NCBI RefSeq assembly: GCF_017654505.1
Contig: NC_054559.1
Location: 3,418,781-3,482,780, forward strand
DNA: 64,000 bases
Source: Polyodon spathula
Lineage: Eukaryota; Chordata; Actinopteri; Acipenseriformes; Polyodontidae
Direction: 5' to 3'
In this document: positions 34,866 through 46,793 of the stretch, piece by piece
Position numbering within the stretch: the stretch's first letter is position 1
How the letters are laid out: each line of letters begins with the position of its first letter
The notes under the pieces: generated by a model
The model's input: only the letters and a program-made list of their open reading frames with translations
What the model was told of the DNA's origin: nothing
Database searches by the model: none
Translations under genes and position numbers: made by a program

Positions 34866-35052
34866 TTTGAGAAGTGTTTTATTCAGATGATCTTCCAGTA
34901 TTTAAATGTGCCTTTGAGAAGTGTTTTATTCAGAATGTCTTCCAGTAATTTAAAATTGCCTTTGAGAAGTGTTTTATTCAGATTATCTTTGAGTAATTAA
35001 ATGTGCCTTTGAGAAGTGTTTTATTCAGATTTTTTTCAGTAATTAAATGTGC
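34866..35052 (+). repeat. ~50-bp tandem repeat, 4 units
   Basis: Units begin TTTGAGAAGTGTTTTATTCA and continue with CAGTAATTAAATGTGCC. They start near 34,866, 34,912, 34,963 and 35,009 with length variation between units. Confidence 0.85.
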
Positions 35053-37932
35053 TGACAGGTCTGGACAGACAATAACTCCACTGTGGGGGGTATTTGGGAA
35101 TCTCCCCCCGCTGTCACAGTCTGAGTCATAGGGCACAAACTCGTTCTGATGTATTCTGTGAGGCTAAAGCATCCTCCTGGTTGAATGGATTGTTTTAGAT
35201 TTCAATGGGCCCTCTGAAGCCCAGAGAGACTGAATGTCATTATTCAGCAGGTCATCTGCAGAGTGCCTTGCAGTCTCTGTAAGTAGTGCTTTTATGTGGG
35301 TTATTCTTGGAATGCAGTTACATATTTCTGTTTGTGTGCGTCTCTGATGACATCATCTGGGATAAAAGGAGCCCTTTCGAAGCTTTAATTATTAATAGAG
35401 GTTTTTTTTCAGCTAAGGTCATGGCATTGCATTTTTGGGGAGGAAACCCAAGACTTAGAGAAGCTTTATTCAGAAAGGTCAGAGGGTATGCTGCAGTGTT
35501 GCCAGTTGTTAAGACATTCAGACATTGTCCATATGGCATGATTCCGTGCCAAGTATTGATTCTGACAAGGTCAGTATTTTCAGGAGTGTTTCTGCCTGGT
35601 TAGTATGTTGTTAGGTTGTTGGCTGTGGCCTGTACAACGCTCTTAAATGATAGCATAAACACATGAATGACATCATGCCTGTGTTTCTAGTTTTGAAGGG
35701 TGATAAAGCCATGACTGTTCAAGCTGGCATTACAGCATACGTGTATAAAACAACAACAATTGGAACATGTCTCTTCATAGAAAACTAACCAAAACCCATT
35801 GGCCTGGATTTTATACAAATCAACCTTATATTGGGGTTTGGTATTTGTTTAGGCCAGGATACAATTGAATTGCTACCAAAGGAATTCCTTAAAATGAAGC
35901 TAATATTGTAAACAGAACCTTCTAAACAGACACTGTAACCTGCTGCAGGAAACTACATGTGTGCTTTTGTTTGTTTGTTTAATTCATTATTTATATTGCT
36001 TGTTTACATTTTAAGATATTTTTACAACTCAAGCTTTTGAACATGCTTGTTTATTTCCACAACGGCCTGCCCTCTCCTTCGACTGCAGTGTGGGAGTGTC
36101 ATTTCCCAGGACAATTTGGCCGGAGTTGCCCTGGAGGTCAGCTCCCCTGCTCTCCTTCACAAAACCCCATCAGCTTTACACATCAGGCCTGGGATTTACA
36201 TGTAATTCACAGAACAAGACCCCTAAAGGCCTGGTCACATGGGTGACATTTGTTGATGGCAGCAAGGGGGCTTTAGATGTTGCCGGCTTGTTGTCTCGTG
36301 TGACCACCCCGGCCACACCCCGGCGACAAACTGGTGACATGTCTCCCACTTAGGACGATGTCCCATTTTTAAGGCAACATTTTTAATACCAGTCAATCAA
36401 ATTTGATAGTAGTGTCACATGACTATAAAGCTAGACCATAACATCAGACAGACAGCGTATGATACATTCTGATTCCTGCATTTCATCCAATTAATTATAT
36501 GTAGTCTATAGATATGCAATACAGTGTGTATGTGATTAAACGAATGTTAATGTCCACGATTACAATAACATATTTAAGTTATGACTACAATTCAACAATA
36601 ATAAAATACATGTGCAGCATATTTTTAAAAATGTTTTATTTTAAATTAATTTGCCATGTATGTAGTATGCCTGTCATTCCTACATTAACCCCCAATCATA
36701 ACATCTTTCATTTTAACAGTAAACTAAGTGAAAAAAACATACCTTCTTGCTCTCAAAAGCCTAGAATTAAAAGTGCAGTATTGAAAACATTGTAACATTA
36801 AATATGTAGACCTAACTTAATAATTCTACTAATGTACAACTTTTTTAATTAAGAAGGAACTGCAGGTTTGTTATAATGTAATTAGTACATTTTTGTAGTC
36901 TTCCTTCTAATTGGAATGATCAGTGCTGTTCAGTTTAGGGTTAACATGCTGTTCTTCCACATGTAATGGCAGAGCTGGAGGAGTATCGCTGATAATGGCA
37001 AGTGATTATTTGACTCGTGCTAAAGCTTTGAGACAAAACACTAAAAACAGCAGGAAAATATGTGGGGCTGTAAAAATATTAGTGTGATTCTGTAGTGAGA
37101 TGATTAATTGTGGTGTTCATGGCAGCAGGTGTTTTAAGAAGACAAAACGTCAAGTATTTCATTATATGGTGTTGTGCTTTGACTTGTAAAATATGTCTCA
37201 GGTTTTTTTGTAAGCCTTCGTGCTTGAATTGCTATTGCCTTGAGGAAGCAGACAATAAGGATCTCTGTTTTCCAGTTGATTCTCGTAAACTGGGAGTAAG
37301 TCTATGCTTTCTATTACAAAGCACTATATTAATACTGTTGAAGGCTACAATATCCAGCAATACTGTTTATTTTTCCACTAAAAGATTACCCTTCAATGCA
37401 CCCTAATCAGACGGCTATTGTTCACTGTCCAGTTGTTTTACATGTTCCAGTGTGATTTTGTGCTATTGAAACAAGCCCCCTTGTCTCTTGAATTTTGCTT
37501 GCCACTACATTTTGTTATAAGAGGAGAAAGATCTGGGACAAAACTAGAAAGAAGCAACTCAGGTTAATGCAAGGTGCATGTTTGTTCTTTGTTATTTAAT
37601 ATATTAGATTTGTAATATGTGTTTACAGCCAGCAGCACTTGAGGTAATTGAAATCAGGTTACAGCATACATTTCGGTACTTGCACTGCTTTTAAAAAGCC
37701 TGCATCTGTTCAGACAGGCAGGTTAAAGAAAGCTGAAAACCTGTTTGCAACAACAAAGAACAGAAAAGAAATGGATTTCTGCTGGTTAGCGTTCCCTGTT
37801 ATTTGTATTCTGTACACGCTAAGACAGATGTGTAGCAGCAAGCAAAACACTACTGAGTGTTATAACCTTCTCAGAAATGTAGACAAATATGACAATAGAA
37901 GGAAGGTCAGAAATGTATGTCCTACTTCCCTA

Positions 37933-38335
37933 TAAGAAGATAAGAACATTTACAAATGAGAGGAAGCAATTTAGCCCATCTAAGCTCATACAATTCTAAG
38001 TATCTGATTGATCTCAAAACTATGTTAAGTCTGTTCTTAAAGGATTCCATTGATTCAGCAGCAACAACATGACTAGGTAACCCATTCCATACCCTACCAC
38101 TGTGTGAAGTGTGTCCTTTCCTCTGTCCTAGTTTCCACATAATTTCCAACTGTGCCCTCTGGTCCTGGTTTCTGTGCTTCGTTTAAAGCGTAGCTGAACA
38201 GGCAAAGTAGGGTATAAAAGGCATTACTTTCCTTAGCTGTCTTCTTTGTTGTACATATTCCTTGTGAAAAGCAACCAGACTAAACCCAGGCTTAAACGAA
38301 TGGACTATGAAGAGTGAATCGATTTAGTCTGGAAC
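37933..38335 (-). mobile_element. Old CR1-like LINE 3' fragment
   Basis: Reverse strand encodes RVWNGLPSHVVAAESMESFK (near 38,050-38,110) and ends in the AAGAAGATAAGAACATTTAC tail at 37,934. This is the conserved C-terminus and 3' tail of the CR1-like family. It is diverged from the younger copies. Confidence 0.8.
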
Positions 38336-39747
38336 AAAGAAGAATTAGGGAGCTTGATTGAAGTCTTTCAAAGCTTAAAAGGAGTTGGCAAAGTTAACCT
38401 TAACCAATACTTTAAAATTAAAATTCAGTTTTTATGATGGGATGAAATAACCTTATTTTCCTGTTTGGTTTTTAAAAGTATCCTGCAAGGTTTTTTTTAA
38501 ATCTGTGTGACCTGTGTGGGTACAGTTAAATAGGGGTGAAAGCAGGCAATCAATTTTAAACAAACACACAAGTTTTAGTTTTACAAAGGGCTTAACTAAA
38601 AAGGGCAAGTTTCCTTGTCCTGAGAAGTTACAACTCTTCATTGGACAAGTTTTAAACTAATCATCTTTTTTGGTTCTCAGATAATGTAACCCTTAATTAC
38701 CTGAGGTTTCCTATGTACATGGAGTCCCAACCCTGAATCAGTGCTTGCTGTTGTAAATAGTACAGGTCTTTTGCCTCTGATTTTGACCTGCTTCATTGTT
38801 GAACACATCTAAAAAAATGTGGTGCTTAAAGAACTGGCACCATAACACTAAACCAAAAACTGAGGAAAACATATTACTCTGACCCACGGCTGACCTCTCT
38901 CCCCTCCAAACCAACAAAGCATTCTTGCATGCCACAGGCCGTTCTAAATCTTCCTCTGTGATTCTGACAACCTTGGAAAATGGCTTACAGTGCCGTGTTT
39001 CTGAGTCTGCGGGACTTCTGTTTGCTGGAGTATGAGAGCTGAGAGCAGGCCCCGCTCCTTGTTGACAAAGTGGGCAGGCACAGAGATGGAAGCTTCACAG
39101 CAGCTCTCTTGCAAACAGTGGCTGCTGCTCCTGCTAAAGCTGGTCTGCAATATTAACCTTTCGCTTAAACTTTTGACTTGTTTTTAATTAATCAAAAAGG
39201 GTTGTGCAAGCTCCAAATAGAGGGCTATGACACTTCTGAAACCTTTTCAGGGGCGGATTGACCCTCATTGCCTTTTTACAGATTTGAAGGGTCCTGATAA
39301 GCCCTCAGCACACCTACAGGGTCCAGACTCTATTGTTTCCTATTTACCTGCCATTTCTGTTTGGATCCCTGCTGATTGGAGTAATGAGAAACTGTTTACT
39401 TTGGCCTGCAGATAAATGAAGCCATGACTGTTGCTAACCAATGGCAAAAATGAGGCCCGATTGTCACTAAAGTAGCAAAGAGTAAATTAAGTAGCAAACA
39501 AAGTGACAGCATTGTGACCCATTAACCTTAAATGATGAATGAACATAGCTAATCTGAAAGCAGATTGTGAACCCCTTTCTGTGTCGTGTGCTCGAGAGAA
39601 AGAGTGAAGAAATGAACAGGGCTGAAGACTTACCTGTGTGGCTACAATGTATTGTCCATGTTGATGTTTAAGTGGACTGAACGAACTGTGTATATTTTGA
39701 GTCTGGTTGTCTGGTAATTTTTAACCACTTGAAACACCTTGTAAAGT

Positions 39748-39768
39748 AATATAATAATAATAATAATA

Positions 39769-39810
<42 letters not shown>

Positions 39811-39840
39811 GTGTAAAATTGTTTTTTTTTTTTTTTTTTT
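39748..39840 (+). repeat. (AAT)n microsatellite and poly-T beside element H copy 2
   Basis: ATAATAATAATAATA runs from 39,752 to about 39,806 and abuts the presumed left terminus of element H copy 2. A poly-T tract of about 22 follows at 39,820-39,841, inside the terminal A/T stretch of the element. TAATAATAATAAT also follows the right end at 42,169, so the element probably landed in a TAA-rich target. Confidence 0.8.
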
Positions 39841-39943
39841 TGTTCCTGGGTAGTAAGTGTTATTTCCTAATTGCTTATGCCTCACAAGTATAGAAAATGG
39901 CTATTATTCCCCACAAACTTTGCTTTTGTGAAATGTACCTATT

Positions 39944-40028
39944 TTCCAGAACATTCCAGATAGATTCAGTGCTGAGTAAACTTGGAGTAACTTCTAGAAC
40001 TTTCTAGAACTTTCCAGCAATATAAATA
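39944..40028 (+). promoter_or_regulatory. Heat-shock-element cluster and TATA box of element H copy 2
   Basis: The distal site TTC-2-GAA-2-TTC lies at 39,944-39,956. The proximal five-unit array TTC-2-GAA-2-TTC-2-GAA-2-TTC lies at 39,992-40,014. TATAAATA follows at 40,021-40,028, with a second ATAAATACAGG near 40,034. The layout is the same as copy 1. Confidence 0.72.
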
Positions 40029-40112
40029 GTAGCATAAATACAGGGGCCTTAAGCCCACCGGTTCAATTTAGTTCCAGCTGCCTAAGTGGATACATATCTG
40101 CATTTTTCTGAG

Positions 40113-40323
40113 ATGGCATCAAGAGGCTGCAAGCATCCGGCAGACGCATTTTGCTATGTCTGCGGCCAATTTATCAAGACAAGAGCGAAAAAGTACTCCA
40201 TGGAAGCATCTGCTAAGATGTGTAGGCCTACAAGGCATATTTCGGCATGCCTGTCGGGGATCAAGACAAACCCAGGGCACCTCATTTCATCTACCTGCGA
40301 GCACTGCAAAAGAACTCTGGAAG
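40113..40323 (+). CDS. Element H protein, exon 1 (zinc-finger-like), frame-damaged
   Basis: ATG 40,113 reads MASRGCKHPADAFCYVCGQF, a Cys-rich N-terminus, and the exon ends CEHCKRTLE + G. It is split at 40,323/40,324 (AAG|GTAAGA) and joins exon 2 at 40,512 to read LEGWYRGEKRAMKF. Compared with copy 3, a 1-bp loss near 40,221 and a 4-bp gain near 40,291 shift the frame between these points. The family's conserved AYFGMPVGDQD-type segment is therefore mistranslated, although the frame is restored at CEHC. The upstream in-frame ATG at 40,086 is also possible. This is a transposon gene, not a host gene. Confidence 0.75.
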
Positions 40324-40511
40324 GTAAGATGGACAATTGTTGCTCTGAATTTTATGTTATAAAATTTGTTAAAATTTTTAAAATTGTAAAAGTTTTTAAT
40401 TTTAAAATGTTTTACAATTTTCAATGTTATTGAAAAAATATATCATATATGAAAAATGTTGCGAGAATCTCTTACACATTAGTCATGGGTGAAATAAATG
40501 TATTTTTGTAG
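40324..40511 (+). other. Element H intron
   Basis: 188-bp AT-rich intron with donor GTAAGA and acceptor TATTTTTGTAG. The same intron is present in copy 3 (about 62,682-62,863), so it is part of the element. Confidence 0.8.
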
Positions 40512-41992
40512 GATGGTACAGAGGGGAAAAGAGAGCCATGAAGTTCACTATCCCAAGAATTTGGCAGGAACCCACTGACCACTCAAGCACCTGCTACTTC
40601 TGCATGGTGGACCCTTCCAAACGTCGGACTGGGAAGATTGCACCTGCTATCACGTATCCAGACCTTCCTTCATCCATCGCCCCGGTGCCACACTGCCATG
40701 AGCTCCCCGTACCCACTCCTCCGGAGAGAGAGCAGCCGTCTTTAGATGAGAGCAGCAAGTCAGAGAGCGAGGAAGATGTTGTAGATCCAGATGACAATTT
40801 CAGAGGTGGAGCTGAGGAGAGAAACCCATACTACCCCAACCAAAAAGACCTCAACGACTTGATTAGAGATCTTGGTCTCACCAAGTCCAATGCCGAGCTT
40901 TTGACGTCTAGGCTCAAGCAGTGGAACTTGTTGGATGAAAGTGTGCAAGTCGCAGATCAGAGGAAGCATCACCAACCTTTTTCCAGCTTCTGCACCCGTC
41001 AAGATGGGCTCTGCTTCTGCCACAATGTTACCAGTCTGTTCGAGGCAATCGGAATCGCCTATAACCAGAATGAGTGGCGCCTCTTCATTGACAGCTCATC
41101 CAGGAGCCTCAAAGCTGTGCTGCTCCATAATGGTAACAAGTACCCGTCTCTTCCCCTGGCTCACTCGGTGCACCTCAAAGAGGATTACAACAGCATCAAG
41201 ACTTTGCTGGACGCCTTGAAGTATGATGAGTACGACTGGGAGGTCATAGGAGACTTCAAAATGGTGGCATTCCTGATGGGTCTCCAAGGCGGTTTTACCA
41301 AGTTTCCCTGCTATCTTTGCCTTTGGGACAGCAGGGACACCAAGGCGAACTACCACAGGCGGGACTGGCCACAGCGGACCGAGTTCTCTGTGGGGAGGAA
41401 CAACATCAAGTGGGAGCCACTGGTGGACCCCCGGAAGGTGCTGATGCCACCACTGCACATCAAATTGGGCCTTATGAAACAATTTGTCAGAGCTCTAGAT
41501 AAGGAGTCGGCAGCCTTCAAGTACCTTCAAGACTTCTTCCCTAAGCTGTCTGAGGTAAAGGTCAAAGCCGGTGTCTTCGTCGGACCACAGATAAAGAAGA
41601 TCCTGGAGTGCAATGAATTCCCCAAGAAGCTCCCTAGTAAGGAGAAAGCGGCTTGGAACAGCTTTGCCGCAGTGCTTCAGGGCTTCCTGGGCAATCACAA
41701 GGCCGAAAACTTTGTGGAGCTGGTTGAGACTCTGGTGAAGAACTACGGCACAATGGGCTGTAGGATGTCCCTCAAAGTCCATATCCTTGATGCTCATCTT
41801 GATAAATTCAAGGAGAACATGGGAGCGTACTTGGAGGAGCAAGGCGAGCGCTTCCACCAGGATATACTGGACTTTGAACGCTGCTACCAAGGACAGTATA
41901 ACGAGAACATGATGGGAGACTACATTTGTGGGCTGATTTGTGAAAGTGATTTACAGTATAATCGTAAATCTCGAAAAACTTCTCACTTCTAA
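40512..41992 (+). CDS. Element H protein, exon 2 (putative transposase), open
   Basis: The open frame runs from WYRGEKRAMKFTIPRIW to KTSHF-stop. Counting from the Met at 40,538 (484 residues), it contains CYFCM at 19-23, an acidic linker at 70-95, RLFIDSSSRSLKAVLLHNGN at 181-200, VIGDFKMV at 236-243, FPCYLCLWDSRD at 256-267, PPLHIKLGLMKQF at 304-316, GPQIKK at 349-354 and EEQGERFHQD at 433-442. I recognise this as a family very common in fish and arthropod genome annotations, usually labelled uncharacterized. Asp185, Asp239 and Glu437 could form an RNase H-like DDE triad, but that is inference. The long TIRs around it support a transposase role. Superfamily not assigned. Confidence 0.78.
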
Positions 41993-42173
41993 ATCTTTTG
42001 TAGTCATATATGTTGTTTTTTTCTGACTATATGTGAACGAAAAGACTATCACTGTCCTGGTCACAAAAGCAAAGTTTGTGGGGAATAATAGCCATTTTCT
42101 ATACTTTTGAGGCATAAGCAATTAGGAGATAACACTTACTACCCAGGAACAAAAAATGTGTTACATAGTGTAA

Positions 42174-42719
42174 TAATAATAATATTTTATTGCCTTGTTG
42201 ATGTTTGAAAATTAAGCCAGCAATCTGGCTACAGAATACATGCTTGGGTAGAATATCCAGCTATGTTTAAAATGTTAATTGGTCTATAATGTCTCTGGCA
42301 CCATTTCATTTGAGGAATGTAAAGTTTCTGCAGTATATTCTGATGCAGTATGGATGGCATAATTTTATATTCAGTCCCTTTATAGCGTGAATATATAATT
42401 TCCATCGACAAGGTAAAATTAATTGTGTCCCCGTATCTCAGCATACAAGAAATTTTAATACATAATTTACTATCATTAATATAACATGTTCAAATCATGT
42501 GTGCCATGTGAAAATGGTTGAGGCTGTTTTTGAGACTGAAATATATGGTAATGTGAAAGAGGAGTTGGAACTATTGAATTCAAACCAGAAGGCAAATGAA
42601 GTTCATATTTACTTGAATTGAAATTTATGGTTGATTTTTTTGCTTCGTCAGTCTGTTCATACCGATAGTAAACATATGCCTTTGTCATCCTGATTAAAAG
42701 AGGCTATGTGGTTCTCTTA
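42174..42719. other. Intron 4 spacer
   Basis: AT-rich, with no recognisable feature apart from the TTA at 42,717-42,719 that is the target duplication of the MITE. Confidence 0.6.
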
Positions 42720-43474
42720 GGCCCTGCCCACACTATGACTTATTTAAATGCCTTTAAATTGGCTTAAAAGTGCTAAATATGGTTTGCGTCCACACTACTC
42801 AGCGTTTAATATCGGACTCGAGAACCGGATTTGAGACCACCTCAGGGGGTAGACTCAAGTCCGGTTCTAATTAGATTGCATCAGGTAGTGCGGTTGTTCA
42901 GAAGCGTGGACGCTGTAATGTCAAACAAAATTTTTTGTGTATCCTCCAATATCCCAAAATGCTTTCTGATATGTTTTAGCGCATGGACATTTACAAATAC
43001 GGTACTTAGAACAGGTGCCTGAAGGAGTTGAGAACGATTATCAATACTGCTGTACCGTATACAATTTCTGAGGCTTGTTTTAAAATGGTGGATCATGGAG
43101 CGATGTGATCAGAGTCTGAAATCAAGGCACATTGATATCTGGAGCGATGAAATCGGTTGAGGAGAACGCACACATTATGATAAAACGAACCTTGTGTTTT
43201 TAAGAAACAAAGCCATAATGGTCTTCTGTCAACACAGGCTCCAGACTTGCCGGGTTGTAAACATAAAATACAGTGCATGGTGGGATAATCTCATGTTAAG
43301 TCCCACAGTCCATTGTGCTGCTAAGAACTGTAATCAAACTATTTTAATAGTATGTGTACGCATTAAGCCCTACTAAACATGAAATGGTACTTTAGTGTGG
43401 TAGCTTTGAGCTGGATTCATTAAAATGGTTTTAAGAACTGTTCTCGAGATCGGTTATTTAGTGTGGACAGGGCC
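42720..43474. mobile_element. PIF/Harbinger-like non-autonomous element (MITE), 755 bp
   Basis: The left end GGCCCTGCCCACACTA and right end TAGTGTGGACAGGGCC are inverted repeats with one mismatch. Both flanks carry TTA (42,717-42,719 and 43,475-43,477), the 3-bp TWA target duplication typical of PIF/Harbinger elements. The interior has no transposase frame. The right end lies 147 bp before PDGFA exon 5. Confidence 0.85.
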
Positions 43475-43621
43475 TTAATAACAGAGGAAAGAAAGCACTC
43501 CAAGACGGATAACCTCTCCCTCTGTATTTAAGTTATTTTGGAAGCCTGTTTAATCATGCTTTGCTAAGCATGCATAATGCTTGAGGTATTCATCACTCTG
43601 TCTGTTTTTTTTCTCTTGCAG

Positions 43622-43748
43622 GTTGCAAAAGTGGAGTATGTGAGGAGAAAACCTAAATTAAAAGAAGTACTGGTGAGGTTAGAAGAGCACTCAGAATGCA
43701 TGTGCACGTCACAGCATTACCACACAGAGCTCAAAGAAGCAGAAACAG
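43622..43748 (+). CDS. pdgfa: PDGFA exon 5 (PDGF domain, last part)
   Basis: 127 nt encoding [20 protein letters not shown] and [19 protein letters not shown], then AETG. It contains the receptor-binding RRKPKLKEV loop and the last two knot cysteines (ECMC). It ends in phase 1 at donor GTAACA. The Gly codon can be completed either by exon 6 (long form) or, as Asp, by exon 7 (short form), exactly as in human PDGFA. Confidence 0.97.
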
Positions 43749-43795
43749 GTAACAGGGGTTTTATTTCACCACATTCTTCTTGCTTTGTGTTTATA

Positions 43796-44072
43796 AGAAT
43801 TATTCACAGCAAAATGTGGATTTCAGTGGTTAATTGAAGGCTACTGAAAAATATCAGTGAGAGGACTCTGGGCTTGGGGGTTGTGTGTTACTGGAATTGT
43901 AATTGTAATTGCCAGTGAAGATTGAAATATTGTAGAATTATTCACAGCAAAATGTGGATTTCAGTGGTTAATTGAAGGCTACTGAAAAATATCAGTGGGT
44001 AGTCTCTGGGCTTGAGGGTTGTGTGTTTCTGGAACTGGAATTTTAATCGTCAGTGAAGATTTAAATATTGTA
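43796..44072 (+). repeat. Tandem duplication of ~138 bp just after exon 5
   Basis: AGAATTATTCACAGCAAAAT recurs at 43,796 and 43,934, and the two copies stay alignable through GGTTGTGTGTTACTGG and CAGTGAAGATTGAAATATTG. A dozen or so differences separate the copies. Confidence 0.88.
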
Positions 44073-44473
44073 CATACAGTCGACAATTCTCAAAACAGAT
44101 GGGAAAAATAGAAATTAATTAATTGTAAAATACTATTAAATTACTTGAAGCTTCAAAACAGTTACATCAATTCTAAATGAACACCCATTCACTATATATG
44201 TCTCAAATGTGCAGTTTAGAAAGAAGCACATGCTTTAGCAAATGTGCATTTCATATCAAAACATGATATCTGGTACTGCACTAGGGTTTCTTGGGCCATT
44301 TCACCTGGAGGGTGACCAGTCAGCTGCTTCTCCTGTTGATTGACATGCTTTCAACCAGTAACATGGCCGAGAAGACATGCTTTAAATTGAAAATACATGG
44401 GTTCTATAACATGTATTTCTTTTAAAACTGCACATTGAGACATATTTAGCCCATGGACGTGCAAAACAGGTAT

Positions 44474-44590
44474 TTACCAACACAGGCATTGCTTCACTGC
44501 AGTAATACCAACACAGGCATTGCTTCACTATTGTATGGTGATTCTGCAGTAATTACCAACATAGGCATTGCTTCACTATTGTACAGTGGT
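44474..44590 (+). repeat. Short tandem repeat in PDGFA intron 5
   Basis: Three imperfect units share TACCAACACAGGCATTGCTT followed by CACTATTGTA or a related ending. Confidence 0.75.
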
Positions 44591-46793
44591 ACTGTAACTA
44601 TATCAACACAATACTCTTGGAATACAATTGTCATGTCAAAATATAAAAATATTAGTGCCATTTGACAGTAGCTGTCCTTGTGTTTATAGCACAGACCCAT
44701 TGCTATAGCAGTGTCATTGTCGTTGAAGGCCATTTCGTGTTTTATGGAAGGAGAGCTGGTGTTTATTCTCCTAAAGATTAAAGACAAACCAGTCTGAACA
44801 AATTTGTTTGATCCGAGTAAAGTAACTGCCTATGTATTAGAAAACTGAAAATAGTGAACTTCAGGGGTTCCAGCCATCAGCTGTAATTATCTATTAAACA
44901 CCCTCTGTAATCATCCATAACTATGAAACACTTAACAGTGCTGAACTTAGACATACTAAAAGAAACTTCACACATTAAATGACAAACGTTTCGACTGGAA
45001 GTATTTTTCAGTATCTTTTGAAGACTTTGAAAAAGTAGTTTAAACATTTGTCACTGAATTATTTATTATGTCTACTTTAGTAATTCTAAATTCTGTATAG
45101 TGTATTTCCATTATACTGATGACAAAACTCTGGTCACAATCTATGAATTTAATAACTCAAAAGTTTTTTTTTTTTTATCGTCCACCATCAGCATTACAAA
45201 ACACTGAACAAATCCTTCTGTAGTGGTGGACTGCCTTTGAACCCAGGCATAACAAAAGCCCTACAGGCTCGAACAGCTGTGGCTTTATCCAGCACCATTC
45301 GTGTTTTTTTAAGTCAAAATCTTTGCTGTCTGATAAATATATGCAATTGGATCACAAATTATATTTCAAGTGAAGATGCTTAATTATAATTAGGGCTTGA
45401 ACTTTTTGGTTTTTATTTTCCAAATCTCTACCACCCTTTAAATGTTAATTAGTCGTTGTTAAGCTGTCTCTACAGCCTAATAAAGAGACAATTATGAATT
45501 AAAGACTGGGTTTACAATATTTTTTTTCTTTGCTACAAATGAAGGAGATTTGGAATGCTGTCAGTTTACATTCCATGCTGGGTATTCTCTGCTGAAAAGA
45601 AAATCTCTCAGGACAACTGTGTTAAACAAGTGAAAATATCAAAAGCAGAACAATGAAGTAGGTGACTGCAAGAATGGAATGAAATTAGTATGAGCAACGA
45701 GGAATTAACATCATTGACATGTCTGTTTGACATAAAAATGAAGCGAAACAAAATCAAGCTCAGTCAAGATTTGAAGGTAAAAACACTTGACATTGTTTTG
45801 TAATTAACAACTATCTCTGAGTTTAATTAGGAAACAGAATCGGCTCAAAATAAGTTTAAAGGGACATGTGAAAAATAAAACATGAAAACTTCAAGCTTTA
45901 ATTATAGTTGAATAAACTATCAAAACCAATGTTAGATCACTTTAGTCCTAATGTAAAAGACCTTGTGATTTGATCAACATTAAACTGATTCCTATGTCTC
46001 ACAGGTGCAGTGTCCTGATTTTTTTTTTGCTTTCATATAGTGACTGTGGCTGTTTTTACCTGGGCACTCCTTACAGCTGCCTTTATAGCACTACAATATG
46101 GGATCTTATACAGTAACTTGTGTAAATACCATCAAGTGACATATTTCTCACCTTGCAGTTACTGACTGGTAGTCAATTTGAATGTAAAGGTCTTGAATAA
46201 CTAAACTGTTTTAGAGCCAAACCCCACTTTGACTTGTTCTTTGACCTCTTAGTAAATAATTTTTAGCACTTTCTTCGCTTTAATGTATAATTTAAAGTTT
46301 CCAATAGAACAGTCAATCGTATTCCAAGTGCATAACATGGCGATGTTCCAATGACGGAGAAACCATTGTGAGCAATGGCTCTTGTTTTGGTAGTTTCTTA
46401 ACTATAAAGCAGGGTTCTAAATGATCAGTTGTGTTGTTTTGGTTTAATAGGTTTAGCATGTCATGTGATTTTCCAGAACTGTTTGATGTAGTAATGAGCT
46501 CTCATATACTGTATACAACATAGGTGTGTTTATCTTTAATCTGGGCTGTAAAACATAGAGACACTTTAAAAATTACCCATTGTCCATTGTATAGAAATGG
46601 CTAAATATATAAAAACAAAACCATTTTCAATTACCTGCACAAGCTGTTTGTGTCCAAAGGCTAGAATTCCTGATTTTGTGGCTCCTCGAATTAGATAACA
46701 AGCCGGATACAAATCTTCAGTATTTATGACTTGCTGTGCAACACCACTGCATTTCCTCGGGGCGTTTAACAAGCCCTGCCCTTATGTTGACAG

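Larger units (their letters stand above)
39806..42173 (+). mobile_element. Element H copy 2: nearly complete DNA transposon with long TIRs
   Basis: Left end GTTCCTGGGTAGTAAGTG at 39,841 and its reverse complement ending near 42,149 (CTACCCAGGAAC). Outer sequence CACTGTGTAAAATTG on the left matches the reverse of TGTTACATAGTG on the right, placing the termini near 39,806 and 42,173. Between them are a promoter with heat-shock-type sites, a two-exon gene with a 188-bp GT-AG intron, and a short 3' region. The left TIR has lost about 25 bp (equivalent to 3757-3781). This is the best copy in the window and sits in PDGFA intron 4 in sense orientation. Confidence 0.85.
43749..46793 (+). other. pdgfa: PDGFA intron 5
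   Basis: About 3.0 kb from donor GTAACA to acceptor CTTATGTTGACAG. A tandem duplication and a small repeat lie in its first kilobase. The rest (44,600-46,790) is AT-rich with no feature recognised. Confidence 0.75.

Noticed and set aside
36228..36353. Harbinger-like element starting CCTGGTCACATGGG
   Set aside because: No matching inverted end or target duplication could be found nearby, so it is left unclassified.
41096..41890. Reverse-strand ORFs of 128 and 131 residues inside element H
   Set aside because: Antisense shadows of the transposase frame. They recur in each copy only because the sense strand is conserved.
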